Below, piece by piece: positions 1 to 7,642 of a DNA stretch of 54,290 bases. This DNA comes from a bacterium (GTDB taxonomy: Bacteria; Bdellovibrionota_G; JALEGL01). How positions within the stretch are numbered: the first letter of the stretch is position 1; every line of letters starts with the position of its first letter. Location of the stretch: assembly GCA_022763185.1 (NCBI GenBank), contig JALEGL010000007.1, positions 1-54,290 on the forward strand. Direction: 5' to 3'. Below the pieces are notes generated by a model. The model was not told where the DNA came from. It was given only the letters and a program-made list of their open reading frames with translations, and ran no database searches. A program made the position numbers and the translations under genes.

Positions 1-476
1 GTGGACTAACTTACAGTGGTTATCCCTTAGGTTGTGCAGCGGCATTGGCTAGCATATCCGTTTATGAAGAAGAGAACCTTGTTGAAAAAGCTGCAGAGAA
101 TGGGGTATATTTAGAAAAAAAACTTCATGAATGTTTAGATGGGAACCCGTGGTTAGGGGAAATACGAGGTAAAGGGCTTTTGCAAGTTATAGAGCTGGTA
201 AGTAACACGGATACTAAAAAACCTCTTTCTCCTTGGAATGAAGAGTTAAGCAATGAAATGAAAGTTTTAAAACAAAAGCTATTAAGTCATGGTTTGTTTG
301 TATTTGTAAGGTGGAATATGCTCTTTATAACGCCACCCTTATCTGTGTCGAAAAAGCAAATAGATCATGGTGTAAATATAATTAAAACCGCTATACATGA
401 AACTCAAAGTCATTTTATGTTAGAATTATGTTTTTTAAAGATAAAGATTAAAGTTTATTTAAAAAGTTTTCAATAG
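1..476 (+). CDS. Class III aminotransferase, C-terminal part (5' end outside window)
   Basis: The frame is open from base 3 and reads GLTYSGYPLGCAAAL, the C-terminal small-domain signature of class III PLP-dependent aminotransferases (omega-amino acid/diamine type). The later stretch LGEIRGKGLLQVIEL is also typical. The catalytic lysine and most of the PLP site lie upstream of the window, so the substrate cannot be told. A TTG at 45 is internal and not a real start. The 3' end overlaps the convergent hydrolase gene (ends at 448) by about 29 bases, and the last ~25 residues look like an unconserved tail. It may or may not belong to the peptide locus to its right. Confidence 0.85.
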   Translation, partial: GLTYSGYPLGCAAALASISVYEEENLVEKAAENGVYLEKKLHECLDGNPWLGEIRGKGLLQVIELVSNTDTKKPLSPWNEELSNEMKVLKQKLLSHGLFVFVRWNMLFITPPLSVSKKQIDHGVNIIKTAIHETQSHFMLELCFLKIKIKVYLKSFQ

Positions 477-1320
477 TTTTTACATAGTTTTCGGTTTCTT
501 CATACATGGCTAAATGCGCAGATTTTTCAAAAACATGCATTTTTGACTGTGTAACTTGATTGGCATAGATTTTTACACTTTCTGGTGTTGCTTCATCGTA
601 TCTGCCGCATAAAAATAGTGAAGGGATATTGATTTTTTTCAATTGGTCAACGCGTTCATAATCTTTTAAAACACCTGTTGGGCAAAACTCACTGGGTCCC
701 CACATGTATTCATATTGCTCTAAGTTCGCATCTTGCATTGACTCAATTATTGATTTGGGCCATGGGTCTAATCTGCATGCAAATTGTTTATAATACTCCA
801 TAATGGCATTTTGATAATCTGGATGTTCAGTGGTGTTTTCTTTTTCATGTTTTTTGATTATATTTTGTATTGATTTTGGAAGTTTTTCAATTAATCTTTT
901 TGCATCTGAATGCCAGTGTTGAACACTCAAGCATGGGCTTGAGAAAATGCCAGCAATAACATTGGGTAAATGGTTAGAAATTAAATAATCTGCTAGAATC
1001 ATACTACCCCAAGAGTGGCCACATAAAGCCACTTGTTTAAAGTCAAAGTATTCAATCAATTGATTTAATTCTTTCACAAATCGTTCAATGTACCAATTTT
1101 TAATTAAGCCAGGTTTGTCAGAGCGTCCAACGTCAAGTTGATCATAGAAAATCACAGGTCTATTTTTGAAAAGAGGTGATAGAGTTTGCTCTAAATTAGA
1201 TGGTGGAAAGCCTGGGCCACCATGAATAAAAATTAATGGAATTAAAGAGCCATTACTGTATTCTGAAGCATAGATTTTTCCTCCTGGGACGGTTATTTTA
1301 TGTTGTTTTTTACTAGTCAT
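448..1320 (-). CDS. Alpha/beta hydrolase, proline iminopeptidase-like (S33 family)
   Basis: Predicted soluble serine hydrolase of the proline-specific peptidase type. Counting from the longer possible start at 1335 (295 aa), it shows the oxyanion HGGPG motif (about residues 38-42), YDQ, the nucleophile elbow GHSWGS (Ser108), Asp247 in GRYDEATPE and His274. ATG at 1318-1320 is preferred because the 1335 start runs further into the MFS gene; a weak GGA lies about 10 bases upstream. Last gene of a minus-strand series HExxH protein - 51-aa ORF - MFS - hydrolase, overlapping the MFS gene by 8 bases, so translation is probably coupled. In that setting it may trim or release a modified peptide (inference). 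S33 members also include general esterases, so peptidase activity is not proven. Confidence 0.85.
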   Translation of the reverse strand: MTSKKQHKITVPGGKIYASEYSNGSLIPLIFIHGGPGFPPSNLEQTLSPLFKNRPVIFYDQLDVGRSDKPGLIKNWYIERFVKELNQLIEYFDFKQVALCGHSWGSMILADYLISNHLPNVIAGIFSSPCLSVQHWHSDAKRLIEKLPKSIQNIIKKHEKENTTEHPDYQNAIMEYYKQFACRLDPWPKSIIESMQDANLEQYEYMWGPSEFCPTGVLKDYERVDQLKKINIPSLFLCGRYDEATPESVKIYANQVTQSKMHVFEKSAHLAMYEETENYVKTIENFLNKL

Positions 1321-2476
1321 TAAAATTTTTTCCATAGTAAAAGAAAATAAACATACTGATCAGCGGAAATCCACCAAAAACCAATGAAAAGACCCAAATA
1401 TTAAAATAATTAACAACTAGTGATACTATAGGAACAGAAATAAGAGCAGTTTTAATAATGAAGTCTCTTGTAGCAACAGATAGACCAGCTTGTTCAGGAG
1501 TGTACTTGTTTATTACTAATTCAGCAATTAAGGGGAACCCTAAAGCTTCTCCAAATGACCAAATAGCAGTGCTTATAATAATGCCAAATTTTGTTAAAAG
1601 GTAAGGAGCTATTAAATAACCTAAGGAAGAAGTTATACACACAACAAAGACACGTTTGTTTACTGACCATTGAAAATAGCTCTTAGTGTTTAAGTAAGAA
1701 ACGGTAGCAATAAGTACAGTGTTTACAAAAAATAATATGGCTAAAAATTGTTTTGCTGGTAAAGATTTTTTTAAATATAATAATGGAATTGCTGATATGT
1801 GAGAGTATATCGTAATGAAAAGAAAAACTATAAAAAAAACAATATGCGGATATTGTTTGAAAAAATGAGTAAAATTTATAATATTTACAGAATAATTTCT
1901 TTTTGTGTCACGCGGTTGGGTAGATAAAAGTTTATAAAGTAAATAAAGAAAGGTGATAAATAGCAGTGAAGTAATAATATCTGTTAATAGTAGTATGTTT
2001 TGATACTTTTCTAAATAGAAATATCCAATAATGCTAGAGGTCCCAAGGGCCAAGTTTGTAGTCATATAAGTTAGTGATGACATTTTAGAAATAGTGTTTC
2101 TTTTTGCTAAACCTTCAGTGACTCTGCTGACCATAATATTAACAGTACTTAAACCTGAGATGAAAAATATTATAGAAAGAACAATTATATGGAGAGACGT
2201 TTTTAAAATAATTGGGAAAATGCCACAAGAAACCAAAATGAATACAAAAACAAATGCTAAATAATAACGTTTTGAATCAAGTTGTTTCCCGAAAAAAGGT
2301 AATGTAAAAGCTGAAAACAACAACGAAATTGATTGTATAAAAGTAGATTGTAATGGAGATAGGCCGTAATCTTTTAATAATAATATTAGATAGGGAAAAA
2401 TAAACGAAAAACAAGAGGATGCAAAAAATAGTATAAGAGTTAAAGGTATAACCACTCTACTATTAAAAAAAAACAT
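1313..2476 (-). CDS. MFS family transporter
   Basis: A 387-residue very hydrophobic protein with about 12 predicted membrane helices and the overall pattern of the major facilitator superfamily. The loop FFGKQLDSKRYY after helix 2 corresponds to the conserved MFS loop 2-3 (G-x-x-x-D-R/K), and the second half repeats the pattern. It likely sits in the inner membrane as a proton-coupled exporter or importer; the substrate is not visible from sequence. It lies 62 bases downstream of a 51-aa ORF and overlaps the hydrolase gene, so an exporter role for the peptide product is a reasonable inference. Base composition is strongly AT-biased. Confidence 0.85.
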   Translation of the reverse strand: MFFFNSRVVIPLTLILFFASSCFSFIFPYLILLLKDYGLSPLQSTFIQSISLLFSAFTLPFFGKQLDSKRYYLAFVFVFILVSCGIFPIILKTSLHIIVLSIIFFISGLSTVNIMVSRVTEGLAKRNTISKMSSLTYMTTNLALGTSSIIGYFYLEKYQNILLLTDIITSLLFITFLYLLYKLLSTQPRDTKRNYSVNIINFTHFFKQYPHIVFFIVFLFITIYSHISAIPLLYLKKSLPAKQFLAILFFVNTVLIATVSYLNTKSYFQWSVNKRVFVVCITSSLGYLIAPYLLTKFGIIISTAIWSFGEALGFPLIAELVINKYTPEQAGLSVATRDFIIKTALISVPIVSLVVNYFNIWVFSLVFGGFPLISMFIFFYYGKNFND

Positions 2477-2538
2477 TACTATTTTAAAATCATTTAGAAA
2501 GGTTTTTTAAAAAAAATTAAAAGCAAAAAATAATATAT

Positions 2539-2694
2539 TTATGAAGCTAGGTGTTTCAAAAAAGCTTCTTTTTTCTTTTGTTCTTCTGTTTTAATTATTT
2601 TAGTAATTGGGCTTAATCTTTTTATATCATCTAGTTTGTCATATGCTGAGATATTTTTTAATAAGTTAGTATAAATTTCTTTTGTAGATTTCAT
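2539..2694 (-). CDS. Small 51-aa ORF, candidate RiPP precursor peptide
   Basis: ATG at 2692-2694 is preceded by AGGAAAGG about 7 bases upstream, and a good promoter lies at 2721-2750. The peptide starts MKSTKEIYTNLLKNISAYDK, has a charged middle (LDDIKRLSP) and a Lys/Glu-rich tail ending FLKHLAS. It has no cysteines and no signal peptide, so export would need a dedicated transporter. It sits between the HExxH hydroxylase-like gene and the MFS gene on the same strand, where a precursor would be expected. I do not recognise a leader family. It could instead be a small regulator or a non-functional ORF; the case rests on position, ribosome site and promoter. Confidence 0.55.
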   Translation of the reverse strand: MKSTKEIYTNLLKNISAYDKLDDIKRLSPITKIIKTEEQKKKEAFLKHLAS

Positions 2695-2720
2695 TTCTTA
2701 GCCTTTCCTATATGTGCTGT

Positions 2721-2750
2721 ACTGTACGGTTAAATTACAATAAATGTCAA
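2721..2750 (-). promoter_or_regulatory. Sigma70-like promoter for the 51-aa ORF/MFS/hydrolase transcript
   Basis: On the minus strand a perfect -35 box TTGACA (bases 2745-2750) is followed after 18 bases by TACAGT (2721-2726), a 4/6 match to TATAAT. The start ATG of the 51-aa ORF lies 27 bases beyond the -10 box, giving a short leader with a Shine-Dalgarno sequence. This is one of the better promoter matches in the window and supports separate expression of the small ORF from the HExxH gene upstream. Confidence 0.6.
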
Positions 2751-2808
2751 GTGAAAGGTCCAGATTTTTGAGGGAGAGAAGTGAATAAAGTGCATGTGGG
2801 AAGTAAGG

Positions 2809-3756
2809 TTAGTGTTTCATTAACGGGAACTTACTAATTTTACTGATATATAAGTCAATTTCATTAAAGATAGCGCTTCCTAATGCTGTAAATGTACAGT
2901 TTTTTTTAATTTGATCAGTTGATACGTTAATCCTAAGAATTAAAGTTTTTAGTTCTTCGAGTAAATATTCTCTTAGACAGTTGGACATAGAAAAAAAGTC
3001 TTTTTCTAAAAATCTTAAAGCTGTAGCAGATTCATATACGTGAGCCATTATTCCATGAAAGCTTCGGATAGCTTCTCTCTCTTCCCATCTTGCACCTGAA
3101 TAAACGAATTTTGATTGATTATCTAAAATTTTATCACCACTAATAAATACTTGAACGATTTGATGTGCGCATTCATGAGCAATATCAATTACAAGTCTTT
3201 CGTGTGCTATTGGGTCAGTTTTGTCTATAAGGGAAAATAAAATTAGACCTTTTGCTTGATGTGTACTTAGGCCAATTCTTTCAAAATTTATATTCCCAAC
3301 ACTTTTTATAGACATTATTTCTTTTATCAAATGGTCAAAAATTACCTTTAACCATGGATGAAGAGCAAATAAACTTTCAATGGCTTTGTTTATACGAGGA
3401 GTAAAGTTTTGTTTTTCCATTTCTTGTGTGGTGCTAAATGTTATACGAAAACTTTCTTCTGATGTAAGGTCTGTGTAACCTTCATGACTCTCAAGAACTT
3501 TCCTTAAAGATTCAATAGTTTTATGTTCATCTAAAACTTTGCCAGTATAAGGCCTTTTAAAGTGTTTTTGTAGTCTGTCAATATCTCTGTGATAGCACAT
3601 CCAAGGGGAAAAACTTTTGAAGTTTTTATTAAGATCTTGGTTGGTTTTTTCTAATATTGAAGAATGCATTTTTTGGCTAAGTTCAGGTACTTTTTCAGAC
3701 AACTTTTGCCCTAAAAGCCATTCAAACTCGTCAAAACTATAGTTATTGGAGATCAT
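2809..3756 (-). CDS. HExxH-motif protein, putative alpha-KG-dependent peptide beta-hydroxylase
   Basis: A 315-residue soluble protein. The motif HECAH (His194, Glu195, His198) is followed about 25 residues later by ARWEEREAIRSFHG (Arg223, Arg227, Arg231, His234) and a hydrophobic AHVYESATALRF. The spacing HExxH ... R-x(3)-R-x(3)-R-x(2)-HG ... F is the pattern of the HEXXH putative peptide-modification family (TIGR04267 type), members of which are iron/alpha-ketoglutarate-dependent peptide beta-hydroxylases in RiPP clusters; His234 would be the third metal ligand. The alternative is an ordinary zinc metallopeptidase, but the conserved C-terminal Arg/His block argues against it. No good Shine-Dalgarno is seen. 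It is divergent from the binding-protein gene and upstream of the 51-aa ORF. Confidence 0.7.
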   Translation of the reverse strand: MISNNYSFDEFEWLLGQKLSEKVPELSQKMHSSILEKTNQDLNKNFKSFSPWMCYHRDIDRLQKHFKRPYTGKVLDEHKTIESLRKVLESHEGYTDLTSEESFRITFSTTQEMEKQNFTPRINKAIESLFALHPWLKVIFDHLIKEIMSIKSVGNINFERIGLSTHQAKGLILFSLIDKTDPIAHERLVIDIAHECAHQIVQVFISGDKILDNQSKFVYSGARWEEREAIRSFHGIMAHVYESATALRFLEKDFFSMSNCLREYLLEELKTLILRINVSTDQIKKNCTFTALGSAIFNEIDLYISKISKFPLMKH

Positions 3757-3780
3757 TTAAACTTGACATAGCATTTATAT

Positions 3781-3794
3781 TTTGAAATTTCAAA
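3781..3794. promoter_or_regulatory. Perfect 14-bp palindrome between divergent genes (candidate operator)
   Basis: TTTGAAATTTCAAA reads the same on both strands and lies in the 50-base gap between the HExxH gene (start 3756) and the binding-protein gene (start 3807). Its position suits an operator controlling both directions, possibly of the response pathway of the neighbouring kinase. A chance AT-rich palindrome is possible. Confidence 0.3.
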
Positions 3795-3806
3795 CTAAGA
3801 AAAGAC

Positions 3807-5303
3807 GTGAAATTGAAGTTATATAGATATATTTTTTTTCTGACTATAAAAGTTTTTTTAAGTACTGCGCTTGCACATACTTATGTAAGGCCGCTTCCAA
3901 GTATGCCAAAAACAGTGATTCCTCCTTTAGCAGTTGATATATTCTCTTACTCTTTAGTAAGTAAGGTCCATGCGACATTGTTTAAGTTAGATGAAAATAA
4001 AAAACCGATACCCAACTTGGTTAAAGACTTTAAAGTCAGTCAAGATGGATTGATATATACATTTTATTTGAAAAAAGTATTTTTTCATAATGGAAGATTG
4101 TTAGAAAATGAGGATATAAAAAAATCTCTTGAGTATGCAATAACTAAAAGAGCTATAAATTATGAATACTTTAATAAGATTAAAGGCTATGATGAATTTA
4201 TTGCAAATAAAACGCATAAAATTGAAGGAATAATTCTGCCAAAATTAAAAAACCAATTAATAATTAGACTTAAAATAGCTGATTATAAATTGATACATAA
4301 ACTGTCAGATGTCACTTTTTCAATTTGGGATGCTAAGCAAGAAAAGCCAATTAATGGTTTAGGAGACTTTAAAATCTCTTCATGGAAAAACAATGTTGAA
4401 ATTAATTTAGACTACGTTGGACAGAAAACAAGTGGTTCAGTAAAAAAAATTCGTTTAGTAAAAAAGAGTAAACGTGATGCAATAGAAGGCTTTAAAAGAA
4501 ATAGTTTTGATGACTTATTTTTTTACCCTATTTTTAAAAAAAATGTAGAAATTCTTCGTGAATTTGCTCACATACAAAAAACTTATTTTCCAAGAACATA
4601 TTATTTTGCCGTAAACAGCAGAAGGATAAAAAATAAAAGAGTTAGACAATTAATTTTGCAAAGGATTAACGTAAATGATTTAGTGAAACGCTGTTTTTAT
4701 GGTGAAAAACCCACAAACACAATTATACCTCCGGGTTTTTTGGGTCACGATTCTTCTGATTACGGTGCAAAAATAAATCAACAGCAGGCTAGCAGTTCAG
4801 AACAAGACTTGTTAACTTCTATAAGTGTAAAAGTGATTATTTCAGAAGCTATTGGGTCTGAAAAATGTATCAAGTCTTACCTTAATGATTTGTCAAATAG
4901 TACAACAAAAATAATATTTAACGTGGAAATATTGCCTATAAGCAATGTTGCAAAAAGTTGGATCAATAATAGTATTGATGCTTATATAGCATATGCTGAA
5001 GGAGAAAGTGCTATGAATTATTTTGGCAACTTTTCCCCAGGGTCTAGTTTCCCTTTAGGATTAATTGAAGATGAAAAATTTAACTCTATTTTTTCTAAAT
5101 ATATGTCTGAAAAAGATGATTTTAATAAATTACAATCCGTTAAAAAATTAGAAAATCATATTAAAAGTAATATGACATTTAAGCCATTGTTTCATCCGGA
5201 TGTTTTTTTTATCTATTCAAAAAAATATAAAAAAATTAAATTCTCTTTTGAGTCGATAAGTAGTTTTGAAGTTAAAAATCTGAGTTTAGCTAATAAATTA
5301 TGA
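3807..5303 (+). CDS. ABC-type peptide/solute-binding protein, family 5 (SBP_bac_5)
   Basis: A 498-residue protein with a signal peptide (basic MKLKLYR, hydrophobic core, likely cleavage after TALA at about residue 23). The mature part follows the DppA/OppA family pattern: an early segment on the state of the cargo (LVKDFKVSQDGLIYTFYLKK), then VFFHNGRLLENEDIKKSLEYA, corresponding to the conserved F-H-D-G ... T-A-x-D-V region. Family members bind peptides in the periplasm. No permease or ATPase genes are adjacent; instead the stop codon overlaps the ATG (5300) of a histidine kinase reading frame. That pairing suggests a sensory rather than uptake role (inference). GTG start at 3807, chosen because it begins the signal peptide. 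Confidence 0.8.
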   Translation: MKLKLYRYIFFLTIKVFLSTALAHTYVRPLPSMPKTVIPPLAVDIFSYSLVSKVHATLFKLDENKKPIPNLVKDFKVSQDGLIYTFYLKKVFFHNGRLLENEDIKKSLEYAITKRAINYEYFNKIKGYDEFIANKTHKIEGIILPKLKNQLIIRLKIADYKLIHKLSDVTFSIWDAKQEKPINGLGDFKISSWKNNVEINLDYVGQKTSGSVKKIRLVKKSKRDAIEGFKRNSFDDLFFYPIFKKNVEILREFAHIQKTYFPRTYYFAVNSRRIKNKRVRQLILQRINVNDLVKRCFYGEKPTNTIIPPGFLGHDSSDYGAKINQQQASSSEQDLLTSISVKVIISEAIGSEKCIKSYLNDLSNSTTKIIFNVEILPISNVAKSWINNSIDAYIAYAEGESAMNYFGNFSPGSSFPLGLIEDEKFNSIFSKYMSEKDDFNKLQSVKKLENHIKSNMTFKPLFHPDVFFIYSKKYKKIKFSFESISSFEVKNLSLANKL

Positions 5304-5422
5304 AAACGTCTTCTAAAAAAGTAAAAAATATATTTCTTTTTAATAGTTTTATAATAACATTGCTTTTATTGGGGTCTACTTTTATTGCGTTTTCCTTTCA
5401 AAAAGATAAAAGAGTTAACTAA
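5300..5422 (+). other. Displaced N-terminal membrane segment of the histidine kinase (frameshift)
   Basis: From ATG 5300, which overlaps the stop of the binding-protein gene (ATGA), a 40-codon frame encodes MKTSSKKVKNIFLFNSF followed by a hydrophobic stretch IITLLLLGSTFIAFSF and then a stop at 5420-5422. This is a typical first membrane helix of a sensor kinase. The kinase continues in the next frame from about 5385. Reading one base fewer in the 5385-5410 region, for example in the A run after TTTC, would fuse the two frames into one protein with two membrane helices. Either a real mutation, a sequencing error, or recoding. Confidence 0.6.
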
Positions 5423-7415
5423 AGAGGTTTTGTTAACTAGTGCTCAGGATGTGGCCAAGTCATTAGATATTCATGTAAAAACTAAAAATTTTTATAGAAT
5501 AAAAGAAATTATAGAACAGTCTATTTTAAGTGAAAAAGTAGAGTTTTTATTTATTGAAGATAAAGAAAATAAATTGCCTTATATTTTTAATTATCCTCAA
5601 TATGAACGTTCGTATGTTTCGGAACATTGTTTTGGAAGCCTGGAGAAAGTAAAAATATATTATAATCAAGTTAATATTGCGGACTTAAAATATTGTTATA
5701 AACAGCAAACTGTATGGAACATTTCATATATTTTATCTAGTTTTATATTATTGTTTTTAATTCTATTTCCATTTTTATATTTTTCTCTTAAAAAATGGTT
5801 TGAATATCAGCATAAAGATATTTTTATTCTTTTAGGTGATTTGGATGAAGTAAATCCGAAGGAACCATTTTTAGATTTAAACAATAAAAAAAATATTACT
5901 TCAAGTGAGTTTTTATCAATTTATGAAAAACTTTCTCAATTGTTTGAAGATTTGAAAAGTGCACAAGGTACCTTAGAAAAAAAGAAGCTAGATTTTGAAA
6001 AATATAAAGCAGCCCAACAGATCGCCCATGATATTAGATCTCCATTAACAGCGCTTAATGTTGTTATGAAAGATCTTGCGAGTTTGCCTGAGAACTCTAG
6101 AGTTTTATTAAGGTCATCGATACAAAGAATACAGGATATTGCCAATAATCTTGTTAGTCAAAGTAGTGACATATTAAAAGATGAAGAAAATTTAGAAGAA
6201 AACAATTTAGAGTCAAGTCTTCTATTACCAATATTAGAAGAAATAGTTTCTGAAAAACGTTATCAACTAAGAAGCAAAGCAGGAGTCAGTATAACTTTAG
6301 ATGGTGAAAAAGCTTATGGTTTGTTTGCAAAAATAAATGATTCTTCATTGAAACGTATTATATCAAATTTGATTAATAATAGTGTGGAAGCGTTTGAGCA
6401 GTCTGGAGAAGTTGTTGTTACTGTCAGTGACAATGAAAAAAATAATAATGAGGTTTTGCTAAGTATAAAAGATAATGGAAAAGGTATTTCAAAAGATATC
6501 TTACCTAAACTAGCACAAAGAGGTGCTTCATTTGGTAAAGAAAATGATAAAGAATCAGGGTCAGGTTTGGGCTTATATCATGCAAGAGCTAATGTAGAGC
6601 GATGGGGTGGTAGATTTTTCATAGAATCTGAAGAAGGTAAAGGAACAGAAGTTAAGCTTTATCTTCCAAAAGCCAAAGCACCCATTTGGTTTGTGCCCAC
6701 AATTCATCTTAAAGGTATTAAAAATATTGTTATTTTAGATGATGATGAGTCGATTCATCAAGTATGGGACAGACGTTTAAGGAAATATATAGATCAGTAT
6801 GCAATTAATTTGCACCATGCCCGTAGTCCAGAGGATTTTAAAAAGTTAACAGAGGGTCAGGAAAACCTATTATGCTTATGTGATTATGAGTTGTTAGGTT
6901 TTGAAGAAACCGGTTTAGATTTAATTGAAGACAATGGTTTAGAAGGTGTATCTATCTTGGTAACCAGTAGGTATGCTGAAGAAAAAGTACAAGAGCGATG
7001 CGAAAAAATGGGTGTGAAGCTGATTCCCAAAACATCAGCGGATCTTGTACCTTTTAATATAGAGGAAGATCAAAGAAAAGCACGGTATGATGCAGTATTG
7101 ATTGATGATGATCCACTGATTCACAGTGTTTGGAACATGAGAGCAAAAGATACGGATAAATCAATTTTGACGTTTAAAGATCCTAAAGTGTTTTATCAAA
7201 AGGTTGATGAAATTTCGAAGCAAACACCTATTTATATCGACCAGAATTTAAGTGATGGTCAGTTAGGGACTGAAGTGGCAAAAACGATTGTAAGCCTTGG
7301 CTTTAAAAAATTATATTTAACTACTGGAGAAGAAAAGAGATCAATTAAAATACAATTGCAAGATGATGCGAATGTTTTTGTTGATATTGTTGGCAAAGAT
7401 GTGCCTTGGGACTGA
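5385..7415 (+). CDS. Hybrid sensor histidine kinase with two C-terminal receiver domains
   Basis: A 676-residue frame: short periplasmic part (1-110), membrane helix (about 112-134), coiled linker, HisKA domain with His215 in AHDIRSP, HATPase domain with N-box SNLINNSVEAF, G1 DNGKG (363-367) and G2 GSGLGL (392-397). Two receiver-like modules follow: one with DDD 452-454, Asp500, Thr527 and Lys549, the second with DDD 574-576, Asp619, Thr646 and Lys671. A phosphorelay His-to-Asp is expected, but no separate response regulator or output domain is adjacent. The TTG start at 5385 is probably artificial, since the first membrane helix lies in the frame beginning at 5300. Likely senses the periplasmic state of the upstream binding protein (inference). 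Confidence 0.85.
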   Translation: MRFPFKKIKELTKEVLLTSAQDVAKSLDIHVKTKNFYRIKEIIEQSILSEKVEFLFIEDKENKLPYIFNYPQYERSYVSEHCFGSLEKVKIYYNQVNIADLKYCYKQQTVWNISYILSSFILLFLILFPFLYFSLKKWFEYQHKDIFILLGDLDEVNPKEPFLDLNNKKNITSSEFLSIYEKLSQLFEDLKSAQGTLEKKKLDFEKYKAAQQIAHDIRSPLTALNVVMKDLASLPENSRVLLRSSIQRIQDIANNLVSQSSDILKDEENLEENNLESSLLLPILEEIVSEKRYQLRSKAGVSITLDGEKAYGLFAKINDSSLKRIISNLINNSVEAFEQSGEVVVTVSDNEKNNNEVLLSIKDNGKGISKDILPKLAQRGASFGKENDKESGSGLGLYHARANVERWGGRFFIESEEGKGTEVKLYLPKAKAPIWFVPTIHLKGIKNIVILDDDESIHQVWDRRLRKYIDQYAINLHHARSPEDFKKLTEGQENLLCLCDYELLGFEETGLDLIEDNGLEGVSILVTSRYAEEKVQERCEKMGVKLIPKTSADLVPFNIEEDQRKARYDAVLIDDDPLIHSVWNMRAKDTDKSILTFKDPKVFYQKVDEISKQTPIYIDQNLSDGQLGTEVAKTIVSLGFKKLYLTTGEEKRSIKIQLQDDANVFVDIVGKDVPWD

Positions 7416-7642
7416 AATGACTTGGTGTAAAACAAGCTGGTTTAGAGGTATTTGATGTATAGCTAGAAGCTGTACAAATATTAGATAATTTAATGTTCAT
7501 TTCTTGGACACAATTATTATATTCAATGCAAAAAAACTTCTTATGAGTATGTTGTGTCGTTAAAAAAACATAAGTTTAAGCTTTTATATTTATTGAGTAT
7601 CTAGGCATAAAATTTGAATAAGATATACGGTTTGGTTCAATC

